NCBI GenBank assembly: GCA_947503365.1 | Contig: CANNDT010000018.1 | Location: 1 to 57,600, forward strand | Source of the DNA: CANNDT01 sp945876205 | Lineage (GTDB): Bacteria; Acidobacteriota; Vicinamibacteria; Vicinamibacterales; UBA2999 | Length of the DNA stretch: 57,600 nucleotides | Direction of reading: 5' to 3' | Shown here: positions 8,814 to 16,362 of the stretch, one piece after another | How positions within the stretch are numbered: the stretch's first letter is position 1 | Layout: every line of letters starts with the position of its first letter | Notes under the pieces: generated by a model | What the model saw: the letters and a program-made list of their open reading frames with translations, nothing else | The model's database searches: none | What the model was told of the DNA's origin: nothing | Made by a program: the position numbers and the translations under genes

Positions 8814-10418
8814 ATGCGTTCGGTTGTTGTGGCAGTGTCGGTTGTCGTGCTCGGTGCCATCGTGGCGCATCCGCAAGCCCAGTCGGCAGGCGAAGTGAAG
8901 CAGGTCGCCTACCTCAAGGCATCGAACACCGAGATGGGCGACCACTTCGGCAACGGCGGAACACTCCTTGGCGACTCGGTGGCCATCAGCGGTGACGGCA
9001 ACACCCTCGCCGTTGGCGCGCCCAAGGAGAGCAGCGGCGCCAAGGGCATCAACGGCAACCAGAACGACAATTCGATCTACGCGGCCGGCGCCGTCTACGT
9101 GTTTACACGAGGCGGAACCGCCGGCTGGACCCAGCAGGCGTACATCAAGGCGTCCAATCCCGCCGAAGCCGCCGAGTTCGGCCACATCGTCGTGCTGAGC
9201 GCCGATGGCAACACGATGGCGGTGTCGGCCTACTTCGAGCCCAGCGCCACCAAGGGCATCAACGGCAACCAGGCCAACAAATCGATTCCCCAGGCTGGCG
9301 CGGTCTACGTGTTCACCCGCACGGGCGCACGCTGGGCGCAACAGGCCTACATCAAGGCCTCCAATACTGGCGAGGCCGGGGTCGGCGACGAGTTCGGCGA
9401 CGGTGACCAGTTCGGCTTCGCGCTCTCGATCAGCGATGACGGCAACACGATTGCGGTCGGCGCCAACGCCGAGGACAGCAACGCCACCGGCATCAACGGC
9501 AACCAGGCCGACAACTCGATGATTTCTGCAGGTGCCGTGTATGTCTTCACACGAGCCCGCAACGTCTGGACCCAGCAGGCCTACGTCAAGCCGACCAACA
9601 CCTTCGGTAACACCCAGTTCGGCTACTCCGTTGCCCTCAACGCGGACGGCAATACCCTCGCCGTCTCCAGCTTCGACGAAGCGGGCATCTCGCGTCTCGT
9701 GAACGGTCCGATGACGCGCGGCAGAAATGGATCGGGCGCGGTCTACGTGTTCAACCGCACCGCCGGGAAGTGGACGCAGGACGCCTATCTCAAGGCGGAG
9801 AACGCCGAAGGCAACGATTCGCTCGGCGTCGCCGTCGCCATCAGTGACGATGGCAACACCATCCTCACGGGTGCGCTCGACGAGGATTGCCTCGCCACTG
9901 GCGTCGATGCCCCTGGCTGCGGAGACGACGCCGCGAGCGACACGTCGACGGGCGCCGCATACGTCTTCGTCAAGAACAACGACGAGTGGAGACAGCAGGC
10001 GTTCTTCAAGGCGTCGAACACCGGCAAGAACGACTGGTTTGGTTCACGCATTGCGCTGAGCGGCGACGGCAACACGGTCGCCATTCCCTCACAGCTCGAA
10101 GACAGCAATGCCAAGGGCATCAACGGCGATCAGAAGAACGACGAGGCGACTGAGGCCGGGGCGATCTTCGTGTTCACCCGGGCGGGCACGACCTGGAGCC
10201 AGCTGGCCTACGTGAAAAGCTCGAACAACAAGGCGTTCGACGAGTTCGGCAGCTCGGTCGCCCTGACCCGCGATGGCCGGACGATGGCCGCCGGTGCGCG
10301 CGGCGAAGACAGCAACGCGAAGGGCGTCAACGGCAACCAGAACGACACCTCGGCCGACGAAGCGGGTGCGGTGTTCGTGTTCGCGATTACACCGCCCGCA
10401 GGCACCGGCTCCAACTAA
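8814..10418 (+). CDS. Secreted FG-GAP/integrin-like beta-propeller protein
   Basis: The ATG at 8814 is preferred over the in-frame ATG at 8802 because GGAGGC stands five bases upstream. The product has 534 residues with a signal peptide (MRSVVVAVSVVVLGAIVAH...QAQS). The rest is seven repeats of roughly 65-75 residues. Each combines an FG-GAP strand (such as GDSVAISGDGNTLAVGAP), a loop rich in GINGNQNDNS, then AGAVYVFTR and W(T/A)QQAYIKASN. Seven such units would close a seven-bladed propeller. The Asp/Asn-rich loops resemble calcium-binding FG-GAP loops. No catalytic domain is seen. A secreted or surface adhesin or structural protein is likely. A strong hairpin follows the gene. Confidence 0.85.
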   Translation: MRSVVVAVSVVVLGAIVAHPQAQSAGEVKQVAYLKASNTEMGDHFGNGGTLLGDSVAISGDGNTLAVGAPKESSGAKGINGNQNDNSIYAAGAVYVFTRGGTAGWTQQAYIKASNPAEAAEFGHIVVLSADGNTMAVSAYFEPSATKGINGNQANKSIPQAGAVYVFTRTGARWAQQAYIKASNTGEAGVGDEFGDGDQFGFALSISDDGNTIAVGANAEDSNATGINGNQADNSMISAGAVYVFTRARNVWTQQAYVKPTNTFGNTQFGYSVALNADGNTLAVSSFDEAGISRLVNGPMTRGRNGSGAVYVFNRTAGKWTQDAYLKAENAEGNDSLGVAVAISDDGNTILTGALDEDCLATGVDAPGCGDDAASDTSTGAAYVFVKNNDEWRQQAFFKASNTGKNDWFGSRIALSGDGNTVAIPSQLEDSNAKGINGDQKNDEATEAGAIFVFTRAGTTWSQLAYVKSSNNKAFDEFGSSVALTRDGRTMAAGARGEDSNAKGVNGNQNDTSADEAGAVFVFAITPPAGTGSN

Positions 10419-10424
10419 CGGACG

Positions 10425-10509
10425 CGCGGCCTGAAGGCCACGCGCTACAGGCGATTGGAGTGCCTCTGCCGCCCGTAGCCGCGCACCCTTCAGGGTGCGC
10501 GGCTACGGG
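10425..10509. terminator. Two palindromes between convergent genes, one a perfect 18-bp stem
   Basis: The first palindrome is GCGCGGCC-TGAA-GGCCACGCGC around 10426-10447. The second pairs CCCGTAGCCGCGCACCCT (10472-10489) with its exact complement (10492-10509), separated by two bases. They lie between two convergent genes, which fits a bidirectional terminator. They also look like REP-type palindromes, since the sequence is G+C-rich, nearly loopless and lacks a T-tract. Confidence 0.6.
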
Positions 10510-10542
10510 GGCCGTCCTGGCCCTCGCCGCTCACATCCACAA

Positions 10543-11364
10543 TTAATCCGAAAACTCTTTCGCGAGCGCGACCCATTCCCCGTTCGGGGCCAGTTGCTGA
10601 TAGGCGCGCCAGTGCGGCCGCGCCTCCTGCGACTGGCCATTCTTCTCCATCGTCACCGCCAGGTAGAAGTGCGCGTCCGGGTACGACGGATTCAGCGTGA
10701 GCGCGTCGCGATAACAGACCTGGGCTGACGGGTAGCGGCCGAGGTCGTGGAAGATGTTTCCGAGGTTGAAGTGCGCTTCGAAGACATCGGGCTCGAGCGC
10801 AATGGCGCGCTCGTAGAGCGCCTGCGCCTCGGCGATCTCGTCACGCGAGTAGTGAATGTTCGCCAGGTTGATCAGTGCGGGCACGAGGTAGGGGTCCACT
10901 TCGAGCGCGTGGCGATAGGCCGTCGAGGCTTCGTCGAAATTGACTGGATCGCCATTGTCGAGAATGGAGGCTGCCAGGAAGAACTCCTCGGCGTCGGAGG
11001 CCTCCGGCTGCGCGACCGGATTCATGAGCGCCACCATCGGCGGTGGTTCACGTCGCTTGAGCTGCAGCACCTTGGCCGGATGGGCGTCGAGACGGAAATC
11101 GAACGTGAGCTGACCCGCGCGTGACGCGAGCAGGTTGCGCAGCAGCGAACGAAACGGAACCCCGTCGGCGAGCGCTTCCTCCGCCTGGCGAATGATCGCC
11201 AGATCGGGAAACGCGTAGCAGGTCTCGCCCTCGGCGCTTTCGGTAGGCCGGATCAATCCCCACTTCTGCATGTACCGCAGGTGATCTTCGCGGACGTGCT
11301 TATAGCGGTCGAGCAATTGCCGTCGCGAGGTGGATGCTGGACCGGTAGACGCCACTCGCGTCAC
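10543..11364 (-). CDS. MerR-like DNA-binding protein with tetratricopeptide repeats
   Basis: This 273-residue protein starts with GTG (11364). Residues about 12-80 look like a MerR-type winged helix: RRQLLDRYKHVREDHLRYMQKWGLIRP, then CYAFPDLAIIRQAEEAL. After a linker, residues about 140-265 contain at least three TPR units (AYRHALEVDPYLVPALINLANIHY, ALYERAIALEPDVFEAHFNLGNIFHDLGRY, CYRDALTLNPSYPDAHFYLAVTMEKNGQ). DNA-binding by the N-terminus and partner or ligand sensing by the TPRs is an inference from domains. Its gene diverges from glk, so it could control glucokinase. Regulation of its own promoter is also possible; no operator was identified. Confidence 0.75.
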   Translation of the reverse strand: MTRVASTGPASTSRRQLLDRYKHVREDHLRYMQKWGLIRPTESAEGETCYAFPDLAIIRQAEEALADGVPFRSLLRNLLASRAGQLTFDFRLDAHPAKVLQLKRREPPPMVALMNPVAQPEASDAEEFFLAASILDNGDPVNFDEASTAYRHALEVDPYLVPALINLANIHYSRDEIAEAQALYERAIALEPDVFEAHFNLGNIFHDLGRYPSAQVCYRDALTLNPSYPDAHFYLAVTMEKNGQSQEARPHWRAYQQLAPNGEWVALAKEFSD

Positions 11365-11378
11365 TATAATCTACTGGG

Positions 11379-11486
11379 ATGGCCGAACTGATGTTACCGC
11401 CTCGACTTACATCTTCGTCGAGCGCGAATTCTGAAGCCGCTCCAACGGAGCGGCTTCTTCCTACCCTCGAAAAAGCGAACCAGTAA
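11379..11486 (+). CDS. Possible 35-residue leader peptide upstream of glk
   Basis: A short frame runs from ATG at 11379 to TAA at 11484-11486, whose last base is the first base of the glk ATG (TAATG overlap). That could couple translation of the two. A perfect TATAAT at 11365-11370 lies so close that the transcript might start almost at this ATG. The peptide (MAELMLPPRLTSSSS...) has no recognisable domain. It may be a chance frame. Confidence 0.25.
   Translation: MAELMLPPRLTSSSSANSEAAPTERLLPTLEKANQ
11433..11457 (+). terminator. Attenuator-like hairpin in the glk leader
   Basis: GAAGCCGCTCC (11433-11443) and GGAGCGGCTTC (11447-11457) form a perfect 11-bp stem with a 3-base AAC loop, followed by TTCCTACC. 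It lies 28 bases before the glk start and inside the possible leader frame. Both an attenuator and a terminator of upstream transcription are possible. Confidence 0.4.
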
Positions 11487-12478
11487 TGCTGCTCGCCGGA
11501 GATGTGGGAGGTACGAAAACGCTCCTCGGTTTGTTCGAACGCGGTGATCACCGGCCGCGTCCTGTTGCGACGCGAAGTTACGAAACCAACAGCTTCAACA
11601 GCTTTACCGAGATTCTCGACGCCTTCGCGCGTGACGTCCACAAGCCCTTCAGCGTGGACGCCGCGGCCGTCGGTGTTGCCGGCCCCGTCATAGGCGACAC
11701 CGCCAGCCTGACGCATATCGTGTGGGACATCACTGCGGATGAGATACGCGCTCGTTTTGGGATGGCCCGCGCACGCCTATTGAACGATCTCGAGGCGATG
11801 GCCTACAGCGTCACCGCCCTCGCGCCTGAGGAACTTGCCGTGCTGCAAGAGGGGGAGGCCGTGTCGGACGGCAATGCCGCGGTGATCGCCGCCGGCACCG
11901 GTCTGGGCCAGGCCTGCCTGCACCGGGTCAGCGGACAATTCTGGCCCCTCTCGTCCGAGGGGGGCCATGCCGATTTCGCCGCACGAACCGATCGCGAAAT
12001 CGAGCTACTGCTCCTGATGCGTCGTGAGCACGGCCGCGCGGCGGTGGAGGATGTCCTCAGCGGCCCCGGCCTCCTCAACTTGCATCGCCTGACCCACGAC
12101 GGCCGGGACTGCGAGTCCATCCGCGGACTCGATCCGGTCGCCGCACCGGCGGCGATTACGCAGGCGGGGATGGACGGACGCTGTCCCGGTTGCGTTGAAG
12201 CACTGGCAATGTTCGTGAGCGCCTACGGCGCCGAGGCGGGGAACCTGGCACTTCGCGGAGTGGCCACCGCGGGCGTCTTCGTTGGTGGTGGGATTGCGCC
12301 GAAGATCCTGCCGGCGCTGCAGGACGGCCGCTTCATCCAGGCGTTCCGCGAGAAGGGCCCGATGACGGAGCTCGTCTCGCGGATACCCGTGAAGGTCATT
12401 CTAAACGCTGAAGCGGGCCTCCTTGGCGCGGCGGTGTACGCGCAGGCCCTCGCCGAATCAGAGCCGCATTCGCGCTGA
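11486..12478 (+). CDS. glk: Glucokinase
   Basis: This 330-residue protein matches the Glk family (hexokinase fold). It has an N-terminal phosphate-binding loop GDVGGTKTLLGLFE, the sugar-binding region NDLEAMAYSV, AAGTGLGQACLHR, the EGGHADFA motif and the C-terminal GGGIAPKILPAL. It phosphorylates glucose to glucose-6-phosphate with ATP in the cytosol. The length is normal. The last 42 codons from position 12338 recur in diverged form at 16363-16488, on the far side of the cassette region. Its stop codon lies inside a decayed attC-like sequence. It diverges from the MerR-TPR gene, which may regulate it. Confidence 0.92.
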   Translation: MLLAGDVGGTKTLLGLFERGDHRPRPVATRSYETNSFNSFTEILDAFARDVHKPFSVDAAAVGVAGPVIGDTASLTHIVWDITADEIRARFGMARARLLNDLEAMAYSVTALAPEELAVLQEGEAVSDGNAAVIAAGTGLGQACLHRVSGQFWPLSSEGGHADFAARTDREIELLLLMRREHGRAAVEDVLSGPGLLNLHRLTHDGRDCESIRGLDPVAAPAAITQAGMDGRCPGCVEALAMFVSAYGAEAGNLALRGVATAGVFVGGGIAPKILPALQDGRFIQAFREKGPMTELVSRIPVKVILNAEAGLLGAAVYAQALAESEPHSR

Positions 12479-12528
12479 CCGAAGTGGCAGACGTGATCAT
12501 GAGCCGTCGCGGCTGCGGCCGTTAGCCG
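12474..12528 (+). repeat. Decayed attC-like site after glk
   Basis: GCTGACC (12474-12480) at the left and GTTAGCC (12522-12528) at the right resemble, with mismatches, the inverse core RYYYAAC and core GTTRRRY of integron attC sites. The inner sequence GTCGCGGCTGCGGCC aligns with the left side of the better site at 13130. As at 13604, the stop codon of the preceding gene lies within the left core. On its own it would not be convincing; the neighbouring sites support it. Confidence 0.35.
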
Positions 12529-12580
12529 GACAGCACCAACCAGAGTTGCCATGCGTCCTTCGCCGGAGTAGCCTGTTTCC

Positions 12581-12781
12581 ATGACGACGGTGGCGGAAAT
12601 CAGCGGGGCCGTAAAGCGCCTGCCCAAGAAAGATCTCGCCAGGTTTCGGAAGTGGTTTGCCGAGTACGATGCCGCGGTTTGGGATCGGCAGCTCGAGTCC
12701 GACGCCAACGCTGGCAAGCTCGATGCCTTGATTCGACAAGCGCAGCGCGACCATCGCGCAGGTCGAACGACGGCATTGTGA
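12581..12781 (+). CDS. Small antitoxin of a type II toxin-antitoxin cassette
   Basis: This 66-residue protein has the composition and motifs of small antitoxins that precede RelE/ParE-type toxins: LPKKDLARFRKWFAEYDAAVWDRQLESD, then AGKLDALIRQAQRDHRAGRTTAL. The family is thought to bind and neutralise the toxin through its helical, acidic C-terminal part. The stop TGA overlaps the GTG start of the toxin frame (GTGA at 12778-12781), a common coupling for such pairs. It lies in the first cassette after the glk-proximal attC-like site. Family assignment rests on pattern recognition. Confidence 0.7.
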   Translation: MTTVAEISGAVKRLPKKDLARFRKWFAEYDAAVWDRQLESDANAGKLDALIRQAQRDHRAGRTTAL

Positions 12782-13095
12782 AGCACCACGCCAACCCCCG
12801 ATTCTAGCGATGCTACCGGGGGTTGCCCAAAGAAGTCCGCGATCTCGCCGATCGCAACTACACACTCCTCAAGTCCGATCCGTCGCACAGTTCGCTTCAC
12901 TTCAAGAAGGTCGGAGCGCTCTGGTCCGTGCGAGTCGGTCTTCACTATCGTGCGTTGGCCACCGAGGTCGGCGACGACCGCGTGTGGTTTTGGATTGGCT
13001 CACACGCGGAGTACGACAAGCTGGTTGGTCGGAAGCCGGCTCACAAGGCACCGCAGGCGACGAGTCGCGCTCGACAGAAACCCAAACCGAAGTAG
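12778..13095 (+). pseudogene. RelE/ParE-type toxin, interrupted by an amber codon
   Basis: From the GTG at 12778 the frame reads VKHHANPRF, then TAG (12805-12807), then RCYRGLPKEVRDLADRNY and onward to a normal toxin body: SLHFKKVGALWSVRVGLHYRALATE, then WFWIGSHAEYDKLV. Family members have a tryptophan at the interrupted place (FW..Y..LP), so a TGG-to-TAG change is the simplest reading. Without suppression the toxin is lost. An internal TTG at 12823 could restart and give 90 residues without the first strand. The C-terminus has a Lys/Arg/Pro-rich tail. The antitoxin gene in front is intact. Confidence 0.75.
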
Positions 13096-13136
13096 CGTTC
13101 ACGCGCGGCTCGCGGCTGAGCGCCAGCGCGTTAGGC
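13096..13136 (+). repeat. attC-like half site
   Basis: The right-hand part CGCGGCTGAGCGCCAGCGC followed by GTTAGGC (13130-13136) is a near-ideal L'-R' half of an attC site, with core GTTRRRY. It shares GAGCGCCAG-GCGTTAG with the site at 13604-13691. A matching left core (RYYYAAC) is not clear, so the left half may be deleted or degraded. Confidence 0.55.
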
Positions 13137-13178
13137 CGATTCTTGGAGGCGCGGGTTCGGTTCTGGTAGGGTGTGGGC

Positions 13179-13415
13179 GTGAAGACGACGGCGTACTTCG
13201 AGGCGATTCGGACGCGCCCCGATCGGGCCGTCATTCAGCTAGAGTGGGTCGAGCGGGTCTTGCGGAATCCAGTTCGCGAGTCGGTGCAAGCTGACGGCCG
13301 GATCCGGCGATGGGCCGCCATCTCCGAGGCGGAGGGCCGCGTGCTTCGCGTGGTCGTTCTAGCCGACGGCGAGACCGTCCACAACGCGTTCTTCGATCGA
13401 GGGTTCAAGCTATGA
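13179..13415 (+). CDS. Small DUF4258-like protein of a gene cassette
   Basis: The GTG at 13179 (MKTTAYFEAIRTRPDR) is preferred over the GTG at 13173. The product has 78 residues: VIQLEWVERVLRNPVRESVQ, DGRIRRWAAISEAEGRVLRVVVL, ETVHNAFFDRGFKL. The layout resembles DUF4258-type small beta proteins. These often occur with a DUF2283 partner and have been considered toxin-antitoxin-like, but no activity is established. Its TGA overlaps the ATG of the DUF2283 gene (ATGA), so the two are coupled. It is the first gene of the second cassette, just after the GTTAGGC core. Confidence 0.6.
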   Translation: MKTTAYFEAIRTRPDRAVIQLEWVERVLRNPVRESVQADGRIRRWAAISEAEGRVLRVVVLADGETVHNAFFDRGFKL

Positions 13416-13609
13416 AGATTCGGTATTTCACAGACACCGACACGCTGCACATCGAGTTTCGGGACCAACCGGTTGCGGAGACTCGAGACCTCGACGAGAA
13501 CACGCTGCTCGACGTCGACGCACAGGGGAACATCTGCGCGATTACGGTCGAACACGCCTCGACGCGGGCCGGGATACCTGAGTTTTCTTACGAAGAGGTT
13601 ACGGCCTAA
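13412..13609 (+). CDS. DUF2283 family protein
   Basis: This 65-residue protein is typical of DUF2283: MKIRYFTDTDTLHIEF with AETRDLDENTLLDVDAQGNICAITVEHAS. The family is small, acidic and of unknown function. It is very often encoded next to a DUF4258-like or other small protein, which suggests an antitoxin-like role; this is inference. Translation is coupled by ATGA overlap to the preceding gene. Its TAA stop lies within the left core (GCCTAAC) of the next attC site, the arrangement expected for a compact integron cassette. Confidence 0.8.
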   Translation: MKIRYFTDTDTLHIEFRDQPVAETRDLDENTLLDVDAQGNICAITVEHASTRAGIPEFSYEEVTA

Positions 13610-13691
13610 CAGGCCATCACTGCACCTGACGGGCCGCGCTCGGTGCGATCGTGGCTCGCGCGTACCGCAGGTGAGCGCCAGGGCGTTAGTC
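13604..13691 (+). repeat. attC-like recombination site (88 bp)
   Basis: Left core GCCTAAC (13604-13610) and right core GTTAGTC (13685-13691) enclose an imperfect palindrome. CACCTG near the left pairs with CAGGTG near the right, matching the L''/L' boxes of attC sites. It shares CTGCACC-GAC-GG, GGTGCGATCGTGG and GGTGAG with the IS-split site at 14994-16363, so both belong to one attC family. It separates the DUF2283 gene from the M28-like gene. Confidence 0.7.
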
Positions 13692-13750
13692 AGACCGCTG
13701 AGCGAAAAGTCGGCCGGCTTCATCACGAGGGTGCCCCGGAGCGATGCAAC

Positions 13751-14992
13751 ATGGTGATTAGTCGCAGACGCTGGCTGTCAATCACGATCAGTGGGCTCGG
13801 AGTGTCAACGAGGCCCCTTGATTCCCTCACTGCAGCTCAGTCCGTGTCGTCGGATGTGCAGGGGCGCATTTCCCGGACCATCCGCGAGTACGAGGGACAG
13901 GGCTTCCACCGGACGGGCACAACAGTCGACCAAGCATCCGCCGATTGGCTGTCCGGACAAGTCAGGCAACTTGGTCTCGTGGCAGCGCAGGAACCATTCC
14001 AGATCAGCAGAGTCGACCCGGTCACAAGTGTGTTGATCGCTGGTAGCCGCCGCCTCGAAGGGTTGCCTCTGTTCGATGGCGCTTTCACCGACAGCGGGGG
14101 GGTGCGTGGCCGGCTCGGCGTGCTGGCGAGCGACGCTGAGATCGGTGTGACTGACGTTGTTCCGAACGCTGCGGCGGCGGGTGCCTTGGGTGAGGCGCGC
14201 CGGGCGAATCGCCACCGCGCGATTGTGTGTGTCACCAGGGGCGGCAGGCCTGGTTTGTGCCCGAGCAATGCCGACTTGTTTCTGCAGCCGTTTGGTCCAC
14301 CGGTGTTGCAGGTCACCAGCACCGAAGCGTCATGGCTGAACGACCTGGCCCAACGCGATGCCGACGCGCAGCTGGTTGCTCACGTCATCCGAACACCAGC
14401 TCGCTCCGTCAACGTGACTTCGATGATTGGCGGAACCGAACCATCCCTGCCGCCCCTCATCGTCATGACACCTCGAAGCGGTTGGTATGGTTGCGCCAGC
14501 GAACGCGGCGGCGGGATCGCCTGCTGGCTTGAGGTGATGCGGGCGCTTCGAGCCATTCGACCAAGGCGTACCATCGCCTTTGTGGCTTCGAGCGGGCACG
14601 AGCTCGGGCATCTGGGGATCAATGCCTTCGTGGACCGGAGGCCAGGTGTGGTTTCTACGGCTGTTGGCTGGATGCACTTCGGCGCCAACATCGGGGCTGC
14701 AGCAGAGGCCGGCAATCGCTTACAGGCCTCCGACGATATGTTCGATGACATGCTGAGCCGCGAAATGTCCAGCTCACTGCTGAATGTCGATCAGCGAGTC
14801 CCGCGAGGAACGATCCCAGGCGGCGAGGCCGAGGTTGTTCATCGGGGCGGGGGCCGCTACGTTTCGATTATTGGGAACAACGCACTGTTTCACAATCCTG
14901 AGGACCGAGGGCCGCAAGCAATCGACTCCGGCGTTATCACGAAGTTCTGTACGGCCTTCACATCGCTGGCGAGGAAGCTTGCCAACGGCTAG
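13751..14992 (+). CDS. M28-family-like exported hydrolase with atypical metal ligands
   Basis: This 413-residue protein starts at ATG 13751 and has a twin-arginine-like N-terminus (SRRRWLSITISGLG). It has the general plan of M28 zinc peptidases: an inserted PA-like region (about 100-220), then the catalytic domain with LPPLIVMTPRSGWYGCASERGGGIACWLEVMRAL and RTIAFVASSGHELGHLGINAF. In classical M28 enzymes these segments carry H-x-D, D-N-x-S-G and E-E. Here they read PRSG, SERGGG and HE, so zinc binding and peptidase activity are doubtful. LFHNPEDR near the end may keep the last histidine. It is the only gene of the third cassette and is long for a cassette gene. Confidence 0.65.
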   Translation: MVISRRRWLSITISGLGVSTRPLDSLTAAQSVSSDVQGRISRTIREYEGQGFHRTGTTVDQASADWLSGQVRQLGLVAAQEPFQISRVDPVTSVLIAGSRRLEGLPLFDGAFTDSGGVRGRLGVLASDAEIGVTDVVPNAAAAGALGEARRANRHRAIVCVTRGGRPGLCPSNADLFLQPFGPPVLQVTSTEASWLNDLAQRDADAQLVAHVIRTPARSVNVTSMIGGTEPSLPPLIVMTPRSGWYGCASERGGGIACWLEVMRALRAIRPRRTIAFVASSGHELGHLGINAFVDRRPGVVSTAVGWMHFGANIGAAAEAGNRLQASDDMFDDMLSREMSSSLLNVDQRVPRGTIPGGEAEVVHRGGGRYVSIIGNNALFHNPEDRGPQAIDSGVITKFCTAFTSLARKLANG

Positions 14993-14999
14993 CGCCTAA

Positions 15000-16292
15000 C
15001 ACTACTTTGTCATCTTCGAAGCGGCGCATTTCGGCGAAAGCTATCGAGCATCGAGAGTAGCCGTCGATTGTGGATCACGCAGAGCAGGCCCATGATTTCG
15101 CGGACCCATCCGCGGACCACCGGCAGTGTCGGCCTGGGTTCGACGGTGGCGCGTCCGCGTTCGATCTGCAGGAAGGTAAACGCGACCGCCGTCAGGACGA
15201 CGTGATGCGTCCAGCCCGGGTAACTGCGCCCTTCGAAGTGATCGAGGCCGAGATCGTCTTTGAGCTCGCGATACTGCTGTTCGATCGGCCAGCGACTGCG
15301 GGCGAGCGCGACGAGGTCGACCAGCGCCGTGGTGGCCGGCAGATGGAGCAGGTAGTACTTCCGCTCGCCGCGGCCCTTCGTGGGGCGCACGCGTAGCGCA
15401 CAGAACCGCGCGGTGAGGGGCCCCGCCGTCCCCGCGCCCCACGTCACCGATTCCCAAGCGTCGTCGGGGGCCGACGTCGCCAGCGCCGTGGCGGATTGAG
15501 TGCCGCGCACGCCCACGACGTCGCAGGTGACCTCGCCAGGGATCGCGACGCCATAGGGGAGACCCAGACGCTCGAGGCCGGCGCGGAAGGACGCATTCGT
15601 CCCGTAGTCGGCGTCGACCACGACGCCCGTGATCGTAAAGCCGGCCTTGCGGATCGCGCGCACCTGCGCCAAGGCGATCCGCCATTTCTCGCGAAACGGC
15701 AGCGTCGCGGGAATGCCCGCCGCCGTTCGGCGCGGCGCATCCTCCGTCCACGACACGGGGACGTAGAGATCGCAGGCCAACGGCCAGGTGCGCCCATCGG
15801 CGATCAACGCGCTCGACACCGCCACCTGGCAATTGCCGATCTTACCCAGCGCCCCGCAGTACTGCCGTTGCACGCCCACCGAGTGGGTGCCCTGCTTCGG
15901 GAACCCGGTGTCGTCGATCGCCAGGATCCCCGTGCGCACGGGCACCGCCGCGCGCAGCCGCGCCCAGACGCGCGTCGCGTCCCAGGGCGAATGCGTGATG
16001 AAGTGCTGCAGCGCCTGACACTGGCCCGGATCGCTCAACCGGCCATGCATCGCCTGCATGGACTTCCGCTCACTGTCATTGAGCAGGCCGTCGAGATACT
16101 GACTGGCGGCGTCCCGCTGCGGCTGTCGGCTGAAGCACGCGCTGAACCCATCGAGGTACTGGCCCAAGCGTCGCAGCAACGCCCGCGCTGGGCCCGTCGT
16201 CACGCCCGCAGCGTACGGGATCCCGGCCCTCAGTACAAGGGCGATCTCATCGAACGCTGCGGCTCACAGCGAATGAATCTGACAAAGTAGTG
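15000..16292 (-). mobile_element. Complete IS701-family insertion sequence
   Basis: The element is 1293 bp. Its ends carry inverted repeats: CACTACTTTGTCA at 15000-15012 and its exact complement TGACAAAGTAGTG at 16280-16292. It is flanked by the direct repeat CTAA (14996-14999 and 16293-16296). The four-base YTAR-type duplication is what the IS701 family is known to make. It holds one transposase gene without visible damage, so insertion is probably recent. The target CTAA is part of the attC left core GCCTAAC. Confidence 0.88.
15010..16203 (-). CDS. IS701-family DDE transposase
   Basis: This 397-residue protein has a GTG start. Catalytic residues of the DDE fold are visible: the first Asp in AIDDTGFPKQGTHSVGV, the second in VVVDADYGTNASF, and the Glu in WPIEQQYRELKDDLGLDHFEGRSYPGWTHH. 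DDTGFPKQG and HFEGRSWxGxH-like blocks are hallmarks of the IS701 group. The frame is intact and nearly fills the element; the stop lies within the left inverted repeat. It cuts and pastes the element at YTAR targets. It is transcribed opposite to the cassette genes. Confidence 0.93.
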   Translation of the reverse strand: MTTGPARALLRRLGQYLDGFSACFSRQPQRDAASQYLDGLLNDSERKSMQAMHGRLSDPGQCQALQHFITHSPWDATRVWARLRAAVPVRTGILAIDDTGFPKQGTHSVGVQRQYCGALGKIGNCQVAVSSALIADGRTWPLACDLYVPVSWTEDAPRRTAAGIPATLPFREKWRIALAQVRAIRKAGFTITGVVVDADYGTNASFRAGLERLGLPYGVAIPGEVTCDVVGVRGTQSATALATSAPDDAWESVTWGAGTAGPLTARFCALRVRPTKGRGERKYYLLHLPATTALVDLVALARSRWPIEQQYRELKDDLGLDHFEGRSYPGWTHHVVLTAVAFTFLQIERGRATVEPRPTLPVVRGWVREIMGLLCVIHNRRLLSMLDSFRRNAPLRR

Positions 16293-16362
16293 CTAACCCA
16301 GCGCTGCACCCGACCGGCGCCGGTGCCATCGTGGGCGCCAGCGGGTGAGAGCGAACGTTGGG

